DNA from: Hyphomonadaceae bacterium
Lineage (GTDB): Bacteria; Pseudomonadota; Alphaproteobacteria; Caulobacterales; Aquidulcibacteraceae
Assembly (NCBI GenBank): GCA_016791425.1
Contig: JAEUMQ010000004.1
Location: forward strand, 185,846 to 249,845
Length of the DNA stretch: 64,000 nt
Direction: 5' to 3'
The notes beneath the pieces are model-generated. The model did not search any database. It was not told the DNA's origin and was given only the letters and a program-made list of their open reading frames with translations. Of the stretch, positions 17,981 through 26,580 are shown one piece after another (the stretch's first letter is position 1; each line of letters starts with the position of its first letter). A program made the position numbers and the translations under genes.

Positions 17981-19537
17981 CGCGCGATCGCGGCCTTCCC
18001 AGAACGGCTCGCGCAATTGTCGCCGCAGCACTTTGCCCGAGGCGTTGCGCGGCAGCGTCTCGATGAAATCGACTGATTTCGGCAGCTTGTAGCCCGCGAT
18101 CCGCTCGCGCGCCCACGCCACGATCGCGTCCTTCGTCGGCGGCGCCTTCGGATCGGCGACGATCATCGCCTTCACTTCCTCGCCCCATTGCGCCGAGGGC
18201 ACGCCGATGATCGCCACTTCGAGCACGCCCGGGCAGCCGAAGATCGCGTTCTCCACTTCCGCCGGATAGACGTTCTCGCCGCCGGTGACGATCATGTCCT
18301 TCACGCGGTCGTGCACGTAGAGAAAGCCTTCCTCGTCGAAAAAGCCGGCGTCGCCCGTGCGCATCCAGCCGTCGGTCACGGCCTTCGCCGTCGCTTCCGG
18401 CTGGCGCCAATAGCGCTCCATGATCGTGCCGCCGCGGATGAGGATCTCGCCGACCTCGCGCGCCGCCAGCGCCGCGCCCGCGGCGTCCACCACCTTCACC
18501 TCCATGCCGCCCCAGCCCTTGCCGCAGGAGCGCAGCTTGCCGCTGCCCTCGTGCTCGGAGGGCTTCAGGTATGTGCCCGCGCCGGTGGTTTCGGTCATCC
18601 CGTAGAATTGCACGAAGCCGCACTTGAACGCCGCCTGCGCGCGCCGCAGCACTTCCTCCGCGATCGGCGAGGCGCCGTAGGCGATCGTGCGCAGGCTGGA
18701 GAAGTCGGTGTCGTCGATCGCCGGCTGCTGCAGCAGGAACTGGATCATCGCCGGAGCGAGAAAGACGTGCGACACCCGCTCCGCCGCGATGAGCGCCAGC
18801 AGCGCCGGAGGATTGAACTCCTTCATGACGATCACCCGCGATCCGTTCGCGAGCCCGGCGAAGCTGATGTTCGTCCCCGCGACATGGAAGAGCGGCATGA
18901 CGATGAGCACGGTCTCCTCGGCGCGATAATCGAACCCTTCCACCGAGACGCTGAGCTCGAAGAACGTGCGGTAATTGCGGTTGGAGAGGCACACGCCCTT
19001 GGGCATGCCCGTCGTGCCGCTCGTGTAGAGCTGCAGCACGTCGTCGCTCGGTTCCGCGGCCAGTTTGGGATCGACCGCCGGCGCCGCATCGCGCCAGGCG
19101 ACATAATCGTCTGTGTCGATCACGATCATCCGTGCCCGCCGCTGCATCCCGGCGAGCGCCGCCGCAGCCGTCTCCAGAAACTCGCTCCCCACGAAGAGCA
19201 CGTCGGGCTCGGCGTCCGCGAGAATGTAGCCGACTTCCGCCGGCGCCAGCCGGAAATTGATCGGCGCCAGGCATGCGCGCGCCTTCAAGGCGCCGAACAG
19301 CGCCTCGTAGAAGAGGTCGCTGTTCTTCATCAGCGTCGCCGCCCGCGCCCCGGGCGCGACGCCCTCGGCGATCAGCGCCTGCGCGACCTGGCTGGCGCGC
19401 CGGTCGAGCGCGCCATACGTGGTCGTGCGTCCTTCGAACTGGACCGCGACATGGTCGCCGCGATCGGCGGCGTGGATGCGCGTGATGTCCGCAAGACTGT
19501 GCAAACGGTCGAGGTCGAGCACGGGCGCCTCATGCAA
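17972..19537 (-). CDS. acyl-CoA synthetase (AMP-binding)
   Basis: A 521-residue adenylate-forming CoA ligase: YTSGTTGMPKG near residue 170, QFYGMTETTG, RTGDAGFFDEEG, DRVKDMIVTGGENVYPAEVE and the C-terminal catalytic lysine in NASGKVLRR. It is a second acid-activating enzyme of the island, distinct from the one at 7774. The listed start is TTG at 19537, which lies inside the T-run of the upstream receptor's terminator. A GTG at 19522 with GAGG five bases upstream may be the real start. Confidence 0.9.
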   Translation of the reverse strand: MHEAPVLDLDRLHSLADITRIHAADRGDHVAVQFEGRTTTYGALDRRASQVAQALIAEGVAPGARAATLMKNSDLFYEALFGALKARACLAPINFRLAPAEVGYILADAEPDVLFVGSEFLETAAAALAGMQRRARMIVIDTDDYVAWRDAAPAVDPKLAAEPSDDVLQLYTSGTTGMPKGVCLSNRNYRTFFELSVSVEGFDYRAEETVLIVMPLFHVAGTNISFAGLANGSRVIVMKEFNPPALLALIAAERVSHVFLAPAMIQFLLQQPAIDDTDFSSLRTIAYGASPIAEEVLRRAQAAFKCGFVQFYGMTETTGAGTYLKPSEHEGSGKLRSCGKGWGGMEVKVVDAAGAALAAREVGEILIRGGTIMERYWRQPEATAKAVTDGWMRTGDAGFFDEEGFLYVHDRVKDMIVTGGENVYPAEVENAIFGCPGVLEVAIIGVPSAQWGEEVKAMIVADPKAPPTKDAIVAWARERIAGYKLPKSVDFIETLPRNASGKVLRRQLREPFWEGRDRAVG

Positions 19538-19581
19538 AAAAGAAACGGGCGGGCTCCGCCAATCTAGGCAAAGCCCGCCCG
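19536..19581 (-). terminator. rho-independent terminator of the TonB receptor
   Basis: A perfect 10-bp stem (19546-19555 with 19572-19581, CGGGCGGGCT and its complement) is followed on the minus strand by TTTCTTTTTT (19545-19536). It lies 46 bases after the receptor's stop codon. The T-run touches the first possible start of the downstream ligase. Confidence 0.85.
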
Positions 19582-19627
19582 CTGGAAAAGCGCCGTGAGG
19601 GGGCGCTTGGGGCGCCCCCCATCACGT

Positions 19628-21793
19628 TCAGTTGCGAACCGTGAGCGTGAGCCCATAGGTCTCCGGCGGCTGGTAGATGTTGAGCCGCTGCTGGAAGGGC
19701 GCGAACGCGGTCGAGTGCGTCAGCACGAGCTCGTCGGTGAGGTTCTTGCCCCACGCCGCGAGCTCCCACCGGCCGCCCGCGCTCTCATAGGCGACGCGCG
19801 CATCGATCATGTCGTAGTCGGGCTGCACCTCCAGCGGCGTGTTCGACGCCTCGAGGAAGATCTCGGTCTGATACGTGTAGTCAGCACGCATCACGATCGA
19901 GCCCGCATCGGCCAGATCGAACCGGTACTGGACGCCGAGATTGTACTTGTTCTCCGGCGAGCGCGGCAGCGTGTTGCCGGTGAAGTTGGCCGTGGCGCCG
20001 GTCGCGAAATCGACGAACTCCGCATCGAGCCAGGCATAGGAGCCGTTGATGTCGAGGCCCGCGAACGGCCGCAGCACCCACTCCACCTCCACGCCGTTGA
20101 TCTCGGCTTCCGCCGCGTTGCCGATGACGACGCAGCAGAGCGGCACGAGCTGCGAGACCTGCAGATCGGTGTGCTCGGTGCGGAAGGCCGCCAGATTGAG
20201 ACGGAGGCGCCGGTCGAAGAGCTCGGTCTTGGCGCCCGCCTCGTAGGACCAGGCGTATTCCGGATTGTACGGAACCGCCGCGCTGGCGCCGGTGCCGGCC
20301 GTGCCTTGGAAGCCGCCGCTCTTGAAGCCGCGCGCCGCGCTCACATAGAGCATGACGTCGTCGGTGACTTTCCAGTCGAGCGCTGCCCGCGGCGTGAACG
20401 CCTCCCAGTCGGCGCTGGCGTTGACGTTGAACTCGGCCGAAAGCGGCGGCGGGAAGCCGGGGCCCTGCACGCGGATGCCCTGCAGGTGCGCGTCCTTTTC
20501 CTCCCACGTCATCCGCGCGCCGAGCGTGAGCCCGAGCCGATCGGTGATCGCGTAGGTGCCTTGGCCGAAGATGGCGTAGCTCTTCGAGCGCACGTCCTGC
20601 GGGAACGAGCCGTAGCCGGTCTGGGCCGGCGCCGGGAAGCGCTGATCGAGCTGCTCGTCGCGCTCCACGTCCTCGGCCAGGAAGTAGACGCCGACGACGC
20701 CGGTGAGCCGGTCATCCAACGCATTGAACGCGAGCCTGAATTCCTGGCTCAATTGCGTGGATTGCTCGAGGTTCCGGTTGATCGATTCAATCTGCGCCGG
20801 CGGATTGACCGGGTTGGAGAAGAACGGATCCTGGAAGTCGAAATCGGCCGAGCGCAGCGCGGTCAGCGACGTGAACGTGCCGATCGAGGTTTCCCATGTG
20901 GCGTCGGCGAGGAAGCCCGCCACTTCGCGGCGCAGGAACCCATCGATGATCGCGTTCGAGATGCGCGGGTCGGGATTGACGCCGACGCAATGGCTTCCGG
21001 CCTGGAAGGTGACGTCGCAGACATTGTCGCGCACCTGGCCGAACTGGTCCTGCTGCGAATAGTCCGCGGTCAGCACCACATCGAGCGTGTCGCTGGGGCG
21101 GAAGCGCAGCGAGGTGCGCGCGCCCCAGCTGTGCTCGTCGTCCACGTGGTTGCCGGTGGTTTGGTTGTAGGTGTAGCCCTCGCGGCTGCGCCCCGAGATC
21201 GCCGCGTTCCAGAACACGGTGTCGTTGATCGCGTGGTTGACGCGCACCGTGCCTTCGGCCCGGTCGTAATTGCCGACGGTGCCGGAGAACTGCCAGCTGG
21301 GATCCGCGTCCGGCCGCCGGCTGATCAGCGAGATCGCGCCGCCGACCACGTTCTTGCCGAACAGCGTGCCCTGCGGGCCGCGCAGAACTTCCACACGCTC
21401 AAGGTCGAACAATTCGAGATTTGAGCCGCCCGCGCGCCCCATATAGACGCCGTCGATGAACATCACGACCGAGGCGTCGCCACCGGCGTTGGAATTGATC
21501 CCCTCGGTGCCGATCCCGCGAATGTAGAAGTTCGGCTCCGCCGGGTTGACGTCGTTGAACACGAAGCCCGGCGTGCGCTGGGCCACGTCGAGCACGGAGT
21601 CGATCTTGTTCACGCGCAATTGCTCGGCTGTGAACGCGGTCACCGCGATCGGCACGTCCTGCTGGTTCTGCTCGACCTTCTGCGCAGTGATGACGACGTC
21701 ATCGACGGTGGTCTGCGCGAGCGCCGGCGAGGCGCCGAGCGCCATAGCGATCGAGAGGACCGCCGCGGAGCGTCCGAAGAAATCCTTGTTCAT
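19628..21793 (-). CDS. TonB-dependent outer-membrane receptor
   Basis: A 721-residue TonB receptor with a signal peptide ending at PALAQ, then the plug (DVVITAQKVEQNQQDVPIAV, FTAEQL, the RGIGTEG segment, FIDGVYMGRAGG, VEVLRGPQGTLFGKN) and a barrel with many YxF-type strands. The motif set is that of the large receptor family expanded in sphingomonads and caulobacters for non-iron substrates. The start at 21793 has GGAGG and AAAGG upstream. The promoter region contains the CTAAGYAT element, and a strong terminator follows. Confidence 0.94.
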   Translation of the reverse strand: MNKDFFGRSAAVLSIAMALGASPALAQTTVDDVVITAQKVEQNQQDVPIAVTAFTAEQLRVNKIDSVLDVAQRTPGFVFNDVNPAEPNFYIRGIGTEGINSNAGGDASVVMFIDGVYMGRAGGSNLELFDLERVEVLRGPQGTLFGKNVVGGAISLISRRPDADPSWQFSGTVGNYDRAEGTVRVNHAINDTVFWNAAISGRSREGYTYNQTTGNHVDDEHSWGARTSLRFRPSDTLDVVLTADYSQQDQFGQVRDNVCDVTFQAGSHCVGVNPDPRISNAIIDGFLRREVAGFLADATWETSIGTFTSLTALRSADFDFQDPFFSNPVNPPAQIESINRNLEQSTQLSQEFRLAFNALDDRLTGVVGVYFLAEDVERDEQLDQRFPAPAQTGYGSFPQDVRSKSYAIFGQGTYAITDRLGLTLGARMTWEEKDAHLQGIRVQGPGFPPPLSAEFNVNASADWEAFTPRAALDWKVTDDVMLYVSAARGFKSGGFQGTAGTGASAAVPYNPEYAWSYEAGAKTELFDRRLRLNLAAFRTEHTDLQVSQLVPLCCVVIGNAAEAEINGVEVEWVLRPFAGLDINGSYAWLDAEFVDFATGATANFTGNTLPRSPENKYNLGVQYRFDLADAGSIVMRADYTYQTEIFLEASNTPLEVQPDYDMIDARVAYESAGGRWELAAWGKNLTDELVLTHSTAFAPFQQRLNIYQPPETYGLTLTVRN

Positions 21794-21887
21794 CCTTTCC
21801 TCCCCCTGGGCGCGGGCCCGCGCCCTCATCGTCTTGTTGCGGCGCCGCATCGGCGGCCGGCGCCCCTTCTGCAAAATTACATAGGGG

Positions 21888-21898
21888 TCTAAGTATTA
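21888..21898 (+). promoter_or_regulatory. CTAAGYAT element, copy C
   Basis: TCTAAGTATTA is flanked by GGGG and CCCC and followed by GATACTAG, so CTAAGTAT and ATACTAG form a near-inverted repeat about 7 bases apart. It sits between the divergent TonB receptor and DUF3237 genes. The neighbourhood (TGCAAAATTAC upstream) resembles that of copy A. Confidence 0.4.
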
Positions 21899-22046
21899 CC
21901 CCGATACTAGTGCTTCGCGGCCGAAGTGCAATAAGTTTGGCCCAAGGCCCGGCCCTCAAAGCTTGGCCCCTAAGGCCCGTCTGGGGGGCGTGCCCGGGAG
22001 CGCGGGGCCAGACTTAGGGTCGCTTAAGGTCCGAGGGAGGCAAGGC

Positions 22047-22547
22047 ATGGCTGCAGACTTCACCGGCCTCGAGCTCACGCCATTGTGTGTCGCGAGCATC
22101 CGCCTGGAGGAGGGGGCGCCGATCCAGCTGGGCCGCTCGCCCTGGCGCAATCGGCGGGTCAGCTATATCGGGGCCGGCGGCACGGTGGAGGGCGCGCGCC
22201 TTACAGGCGTAGTGCGCCCCGGCGGCGGCGACTGGTCCGAAGGCGGCGCCGACGCAGCCGGCAACGCCCTCACGCTCATCGATGTCCGTTCTCTCTGGCG
22301 CACGCATGATGGCGCCGACATCTACGTCACGTACAATGGCCGCCTGAACATTCCCGCGCCGCTCCTGCCCGATTTCCGCGACCCCGCGAAGATCGATGCG
22401 ATCCCGCCGAGCGCGTATTATTTCCGCATCAATCCGCTCTTCGAGACCGCCGACGAGCGCTATGGCTGGCTGAACCACATCGTCGCCGTCGGCGCCGGCC
22501 GCCGCACCCGCGACGGCGTCGTCTACACGATCTTCGAAGTGCGCTGA
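22047..22547 (+). CDS. DUF3237 domain protein
   Basis: A 166-residue protein matching the DUF3237 pattern: an N-terminal LTPLCVASIRL strand, IGAGGTVEGARLTG, a central VDVRSLWRTHDGADIYVTYNG-like strand pair, and C-terminal YFRINPLFETADERYGWLN and GRRTRDGVVY. The biochemical function is unknown; it is often found in catabolic clusters of aromatic or steroid degraders. The start at 22047 has GAGGGAGG. Its stop overlaps the next start by one base (TGATG), so it is coupled to the MFS gene. Confidence 0.85.
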   Translation: MAADFTGLELTPLCVASIRLEEGAPIQLGRSPWRNRRVSYIGAGGTVEGARLTGVVRPGGGDWSEGGADAAGNALTLIDVRSLWRTHDGADIYVTYNGRLNIPAPLLPDFRDPAKIDAIPPSAYYFRINPLFETADERYGWLNHIVAVGAGRRTRDGVVYTIFEVR

Positions 22548-23869
22548 TGAGCGCCGCCGCAACGCCCGCAGAATCCGCTGAAAACGAGCCCTGGCCAAGC
22601 GAAGGCTATGCCTGGTGGGTCGTGGGCGTGCTGCTCATCGCCTACACGGTCTCCTTCATCGACCGCATGATCCTGAGCCTGCTGGTCGCGCCGATCCGCG
22701 CCGATCTCGGCATCTCCGACACCCAGTTCAGCCTGCTGCTCGGGCTCGCCTTCGCGGTCTTCTACACGCTGATGGGCCTGCCGCTCGGCTATCTCGCCGA
22801 CCGCGGCAATCGCCGCCGGCTTGTCACGATCGGCGTCGCGTTCTGGAGCGTCGCGACGGCCGCCTGCGGCCTCGCGCCGAACTTCCTCGCGCTCTTTCTC
22901 GCCCGCGTCGGCGTCGGCGTGGGGGAGGCGACGCTGTCGCCCTCGGCCTATTCGCTGCTCGCCGACTATTTTCCGAAGGACAAGCTCGGCCGTGTTATGG
23001 CGATCTATTCGATCGGCGTGCCGCTCGGCTCCGGCATCGCGCTCGTCATCGGCGGGCTGGTGGTGAAATGGGCGACCGGCGCCGAGGCGATGCGCCTGCC
23101 CTTGATCGGCGAGACGGCGCCCTGGCGCCTGGTCTTCTTCATCGTCGGGCTGCCGGGCCTGCTCGTCGCGCTCCTGATGCTGACGGTGAAGGAGCCCGTG
23201 CGCCGCGGCGTTTCCGCCGCGCTTTCGCCGTTCGGGGCTGTGTTCGCCCATGTCGCGCGCCATCCGGGCGCCTATGGCGCGCACTTCATCGGGCTCTCAC
23301 TGCTCGTCTTCGTGATCTATGGCGGCATGGCCTGGATCCCGACCTTCTTCGCGCGCACCTATGGCCTGGCGCCCGCCGACGCCGGCATGATCTACGGCGC
23401 CATCATGGCCTTGGGCGGCGCCGGGGGCCTCATCATGGGCGGCGCGCTGGCCGACCATCTTTTCCGCCGCGGCCGCAAGGACGCGCATCTGCGCGCGATC
23501 CTGATCGCGGTGCTGACATCGGCGCCGTTCTTCGTCGCGATGCCGCTGATGCCGACCCCGACGCTCGCCTTCGCGTGCCTCGCGCCGGCGGTGCTCCTCT
23601 CCTCGATGCATGGCGGCGTCGCCGGCTCGGCGCTGCAGCTCATCACGCCGAACCAGTTCCGCGCCCAGATCACCGCGATCTACTTCTTCATCGCCAACCT
23701 GATTGGCTTGGGCCTCGGGCCGACTGCGGTCGCCAGCCTCGCCGAGTACGGTTTGGGCGAGCTCCGCTATGCGCTGGCGATCATCGCCGCGGTGGTGCTG
23801 CCCTTCTCGGCGCTCGTGCTCTGGATTGGCCTGAAGCCCTTCCGCGAGACCGTCGCTCAGTCCGCCTGA
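22547..23869 (+). CDS. MFS transporter
   Basis: A 440-residue major-facilitator protein of the same subgroup as the one at 16599: FIDRMILSLLVAPIRADLGI in TM1-loop, GYLADRGNRR between TM2 and TM3, and GGALADHLFRRGR between TM8 and TM9. Twelve hydrophobic spans are visible. It is translationally coupled to DUF3237. The 3' end overlaps the converging MDR gene by 13 bases. Confidence 0.92.
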   Translation: MSAAATPAESAENEPWPSEGYAWWVVGVLLIAYTVSFIDRMILSLLVAPIRADLGISDTQFSLLLGLAFAVFYTLMGLPLGYLADRGNRRRLVTIGVAFWSVATAACGLAPNFLALFLARVGVGVGEATLSPSAYSLLADYFPKDKLGRVMAIYSIGVPLGSGIALVIGGLVVKWATGAEAMRLPLIGETAPWRLVFFIVGLPGLLVALLMLTVKEPVRRGVSAALSPFGAVFAHVARHPGAYGAHFIGLSLLVFVIYGGMAWIPTFFARTYGLAPADAGMIYGAIMALGGAGGLIMGGALADHLFRRGRKDAHLRAILIAVLTSAPFFVAMPLMPTPTLAFACLAPAVLLSSMHGGVAGSALQLITPNQFRAQITAIYFFIANLIGLGLGPTAVASLAEYGLGELRYALAIIAAVVLPFSALVLWIGLKPFRETVAQSA

Positions 23870-24873
23870 TCGTCGCGCACGCGCACCACGAGCTTGCCGT
23901 CATTGCCGCCGGAGAAGAGCGCCTTGAGCGCGTTCGGCGCCTCCGCCAGCGGCCCGCGCACATCCATGCGATACTTCACGCGCCCTTCGTCGATCCAGCC
24001 GCCGATCGCAGCGAACGCCTCGGGAAACCGCGGCCAGTAATCGGACACGATGAAGCCCTCGATCCTGAGCCGCTGCATCAGCACGTTGCGGAACATCCGC
24101 GGGCCCGAGGCTTCGACGATGTCGTCATAGGTCGAGATGGCGCCGCAGATCACGATCCGCGCATGCAGGTTCGCCAGCGTCAGCGCCGCTTCGAGCGCCT
24201 CCCCGCCGACATTGTCGAAATAGATGTCGATCCCGTGGGGGCAGGCGGCCCGCACCGCCTCCAGCAGGTTCCCATCGCGATAGTTCAGCGCCGCGTCATA
24301 GCCGAGCTCATCGATGAGCCAGCGCCGTTTCGCCTCCGAGCCGGCGAGCCCCACCGCCCGGCAGCCCTTGATCTTCGCGATCTGCCCCACGATCGAGCCG
24401 ACCGCGCCGGCCGCCGCCGAAACGAGCACGGTCTCTCCCGGCTTGGGATGGCCGATGTCGAGGAGCCCGAAATAGGCCGTCGCGCCGGTGTTTCCGAGCG
24501 GCCCCAGATGCACGTGCAGCGGCAGATCGCCCTGCCGCGCGACCTTCGTCAGCGCCTTGGCCTTGGCGCGGTAATATTCCTGCCAGTCGCCGCGCCCGAA
24601 CACGATGTCGCCGGCCTTGAGCGTCTCGCTCTTGCTCTCCAGCACGCGCCCGATCGTGTACCCGCGCATCACCGCGCCGAGCGCCACGGGCGTGGAATAT
24701 TGCGCCACGTCGGTCATCCAGATCCGGTGCGTGGGATCGATGGAGAGGTAGAGGTTCTCCACCAGCGCCTCGCCCTCGCCGGGAGCCGGGATCGCCTCCT
24801 CGGCGAATTCCAGATCGCCGTCCTTGAACCCGCCGACGGGCCGGCGCTTGAGGATCCAGCGTCGGTTGCTCAT
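23857..24873 (-). CDS. MDR-family NADP-dependent oxidoreductase (CurA-like)
   Basis: A 338-residue zinc-independent medium-chain reductase of the leukotriene B4 12-hydroxydehydrogenase/curcumin reductase type. It has SIDPTHRIWM, VGRG-like FGRGDWQEY, the cofactor motif AAAGAVGSIVGQIAK and FDNVGGE. Such enzymes reduce alpha,beta-unsaturated carbonyls with NADPH. The start overlaps the upstream MarR stop (ATGA), so the two are coupled. The reaction on an enone or enoyl intermediate is inference from the family. Confidence 0.9.
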   Translation of the reverse strand: MSNRRWILKRRPVGGFKDGDLEFAEEAIPAPGEGEALVENLYLSIDPTHRIWMTDVAQYSTPVALGAVMRGYTIGRVLESKSETLKAGDIVFGRGDWQEYYRAKAKALTKVARQGDLPLHVHLGPLGNTGATAYFGLLDIGHPKPGETVLVSAAAGAVGSIVGQIAKIKGCRAVGLAGSEAKRRWLIDELGYDAALNYRDGNLLEAVRAACPHGIDIYFDNVGGEALEAALTLANLHARIVICGAISTYDDIVEASGPRMFRNVLMQRLRIEGFIVSDYWPRFPEAFAAIGGWIDEGRVKYRMDVRGPLAEAPNALKALFSGGNDGKLVVRVRDDQAD

Positions 24874-25364
24874 GGCGTTTCGTCCGGCAGGTCGATCGTG
24901 TCGTCGTTGTGTTCCGCGAGGTTGGCGATCGCCTTGAGCAGCAGCCGTTTGACGGTCTGCAGCTCGTCCTCGCTCATGCCCTTGAGCGCGATGCGGTTGA
25001 CCTCCGCCACATGCGGCATCAGCTGCTTGCGCAGGCGCCTCGCCTTCGGGGTCAAGTGCACGTGCACGCGCCGGCGATCCTCTTCGCTCTGTTCGCGCAC
25101 GACGAGCGCGGCCTTCTCCAGCCCCTTGAGCGCCGTCACCGTCGTCGGCTCGCGCAGGCCCACGCGGCGGCTGAGCTCGCGCTGGGTGAGCCCGTCCTCC
25201 ACCCAGAGGACGCGCAGGAACCGCCATTGCCCGATCGTGACCCCCTTGGCGGCGAGGCGCTTCTGCAGCGCCCGCCCGAACGCCCGGAACGTGAGCCGCG
25301 CCAGATAGCCGAGGCTGTTGGTTGGGTCCTCGTAAAATTCCGGCTTTCGTGCTCCCCTGGCCAT
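24870..25364 (-). CDS. MarR-family transcriptional regulator
   Basis: A 164-residue MarR regulator with helix-turn-helix LTQRELSRRVGLREPTTVTAL (about residues 59-79) and a basic wing SEEDRRRVHVHLTPKA. It starts at 25364, with GGAG and AAGG upstream. It is the promoter-proximal gene of the MarR-MDR operon and is divergent from the MetE-like gene. A CTAAGYAT element and a CTATCGATAG palindrome lie between, so it is my leading candidate for the regulator that reads the element. Confidence 0.92.
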   Translation of the reverse strand: MARGARKPEFYEDPTNSLGYLARLTFRAFGRALQKRLAAKGVTIGQWRFLRVLWVEDGLTQRELSRRVGLREPTTVTALKGLEKAALVVREQSEEDRRRVHVHLTPKARRLRKQLMPHVAEVNRIALKGMSEDELQTVKRLLLKAIANLAEHNDDTIDLPDETP

Positions 25365-25435
25365 GCCTTGCTCCGCCCCCGGGGGCGGCCATGCCGCGAT
25401 TGACAGCGCCTTCCACCCCCGCCTATCGATAGTAT

Positions 25436-25446
25436 TCTAAGCATTG
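25436..25446 (+). promoter_or_regulatory. CTAAGYAT element, copy B
   Basis: TCTAAGCATTG lies between the divergent MarR and MetE-like genes. It is immediately preceded by the perfect 10-bp palindrome CTATCGATAG (25422-25431). AGTATTCTA and AGCATTGTA form a 9-base imperfect direct repeat across it. This makes it the best candidate for an autoregulatory operator. Confidence 0.45.
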
Positions 25447-25494
25447 TATTTGCGTAACCCGGTTTGCGGCGCGCAGGGCTTTAAAAGGAAGCTG

Positions 25495-26580
25495 ATGAAC
25501 GCCTCCGCGGGTGGAAAGCTTGTCCCGGCGCTCGCCACGACGATCGTGGGGTCCTATCCCCAGCCGGATTGGCTGATCGATCGTGATCGCCTGGGCGCGG
25601 GGCTGCCGCCGCGCATCCGCCTGCACGATCTCTGGCGCATCCCCGCACCCTGGCTCGCCGACGCGCAGGACGCCGCGGTGCTGGGCGCGATCTCGGACCA
25701 GGAGCTGGCCGGCGTGGACATCGTCGGCGACGGCGAGATGCGCCGCGAATCCTATTCCAACCGGCTCGCCAACGCGCTCGACGGCATCGACATCGATACG
25801 CCCGGCCAGGCGATGGATCGCACGGGCAAGCTGAACGCCGTCCCGCGCGTCGTCGGCCCCATCGCGCGCCGCGCGCCCATCGATGTCGCCGCTGCCCAAT
25901 TTCTGCGCACACGCACGAGCCGCCTCACCAAGGTGACGCTTCCGGGCCCCTTCACGATGGCGCAGCAGGCGCAGAACGATTTCTACCGGGACGAAGAGAG
26001 CCTCGCGCTCGCCTATGCCGCGGCCGTCAACGAGGAGGTGAAGGCGCTGTTCGCCACCGGCATCGACATCGTGCAGCTGGACGAGCCTTACCTCCAGGCG
26101 CGCCCCGAGGCGGCGCGGGCGTATGGGCTCAAAGCCATCGCCCGTGCGCTCGAAGGCGTCTCGGGCCTGACGGCGCTGCACATCTGCTTCGGCTATGCGC
26201 ACGTGCATCGCGGCGCGGCCAAGCCCGCCGGCTACGCCTTCCTGGGCGAGCTTGCCGACAGCCGCATCGACATCATCTCGATCGAAGCCGCCCAGCCCAG
26301 GCTCGATGTCGGCGTCCTCGCCGATCTCGCCGGCAAGACGATCATGTGCGGCGTGATCGATCTCGACGACCCCGCGATCGAGCCGGCGGCGCTGGTCGCC
26401 GAGCGCATCCGCGCGGCGCTCCGCTTCTGCCCGCCCGATCGCCTGATCGTCACCCAGGATTGCGGGATGAAATATCTTTCCCGCGACGTCGCCTTCGCGA
26501 AGCTGAAGGCTACGGCCGACGGCGCCCACATCGTCCGCACGGAAATCGGCGCCGCAGCGCCGCAGCGTCTCACCGCGTAA
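25495..26580 (+). CDS. MetE-like (C-terminal domain) zinc methyl/alkyltransferase
   Basis: A 361-residue protein corresponding only to the catalytic half of cobalamin-independent methionine synthase. The four zinc-ligand positions are recognisable: His-x-Cys in LHICFGY, Glu in IISIEAAQ, and Cys in TQDCGMKY. LDEPYLQARPE is also typical. Stand-alone 'core-MetE' proteins transfer methyl or alkyl groups to thiols, but the acceptor varies (the epoxyalkane:CoM transferases belong here). In this island it may accept a methyl or other group released from the substrate. The start at 25495 has AAGGA upstream. It converges on a hydrolase with an 11-base overlap. Confidence 0.85.
   Translation: MNASAGGKLVPALATTIVGSYPQPDWLIDRDRLGAGLPPRIRLHDLWRIPAPWLADAQDAAVLGAISDQELAGVDIVGDGEMRRESYSNRLANALDGIDIDTPGQAMDRTGKLNAVPRVVGPIARRAPIDVAAAQFLRTRTSRLTKVTLPGPFTMAQQAQNDFYRDEESLALAYAAAVNEEVKALFATGIDIVQLDEPYLQARPEAARAYGLKAIARALEGVSGLTALHICFGYAHVHRGAAKPAGYAFLGELADSRIDIISIEAAQPRLDVGVLADLAGKTIMCGVIDLDDPAIEPAALVAERIRAALRFCPPDRLIVTQDCGMKYLSRDVAFAKLKATADGAHIVRTEIGAAAPQRLTA

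Noticed and set aside
19595..21424. Long plus-strand frame opposite the second TonB receptor
   Set aside because: The same antisense shadow effect; no domain, no ribosome site.
22615..25308. 897-codon plus-strand frame
   Set aside because: It crosses the MFS gene in another frame and the antisense of MDR and MarR; composition is Arg/Ala-rich with no family match.
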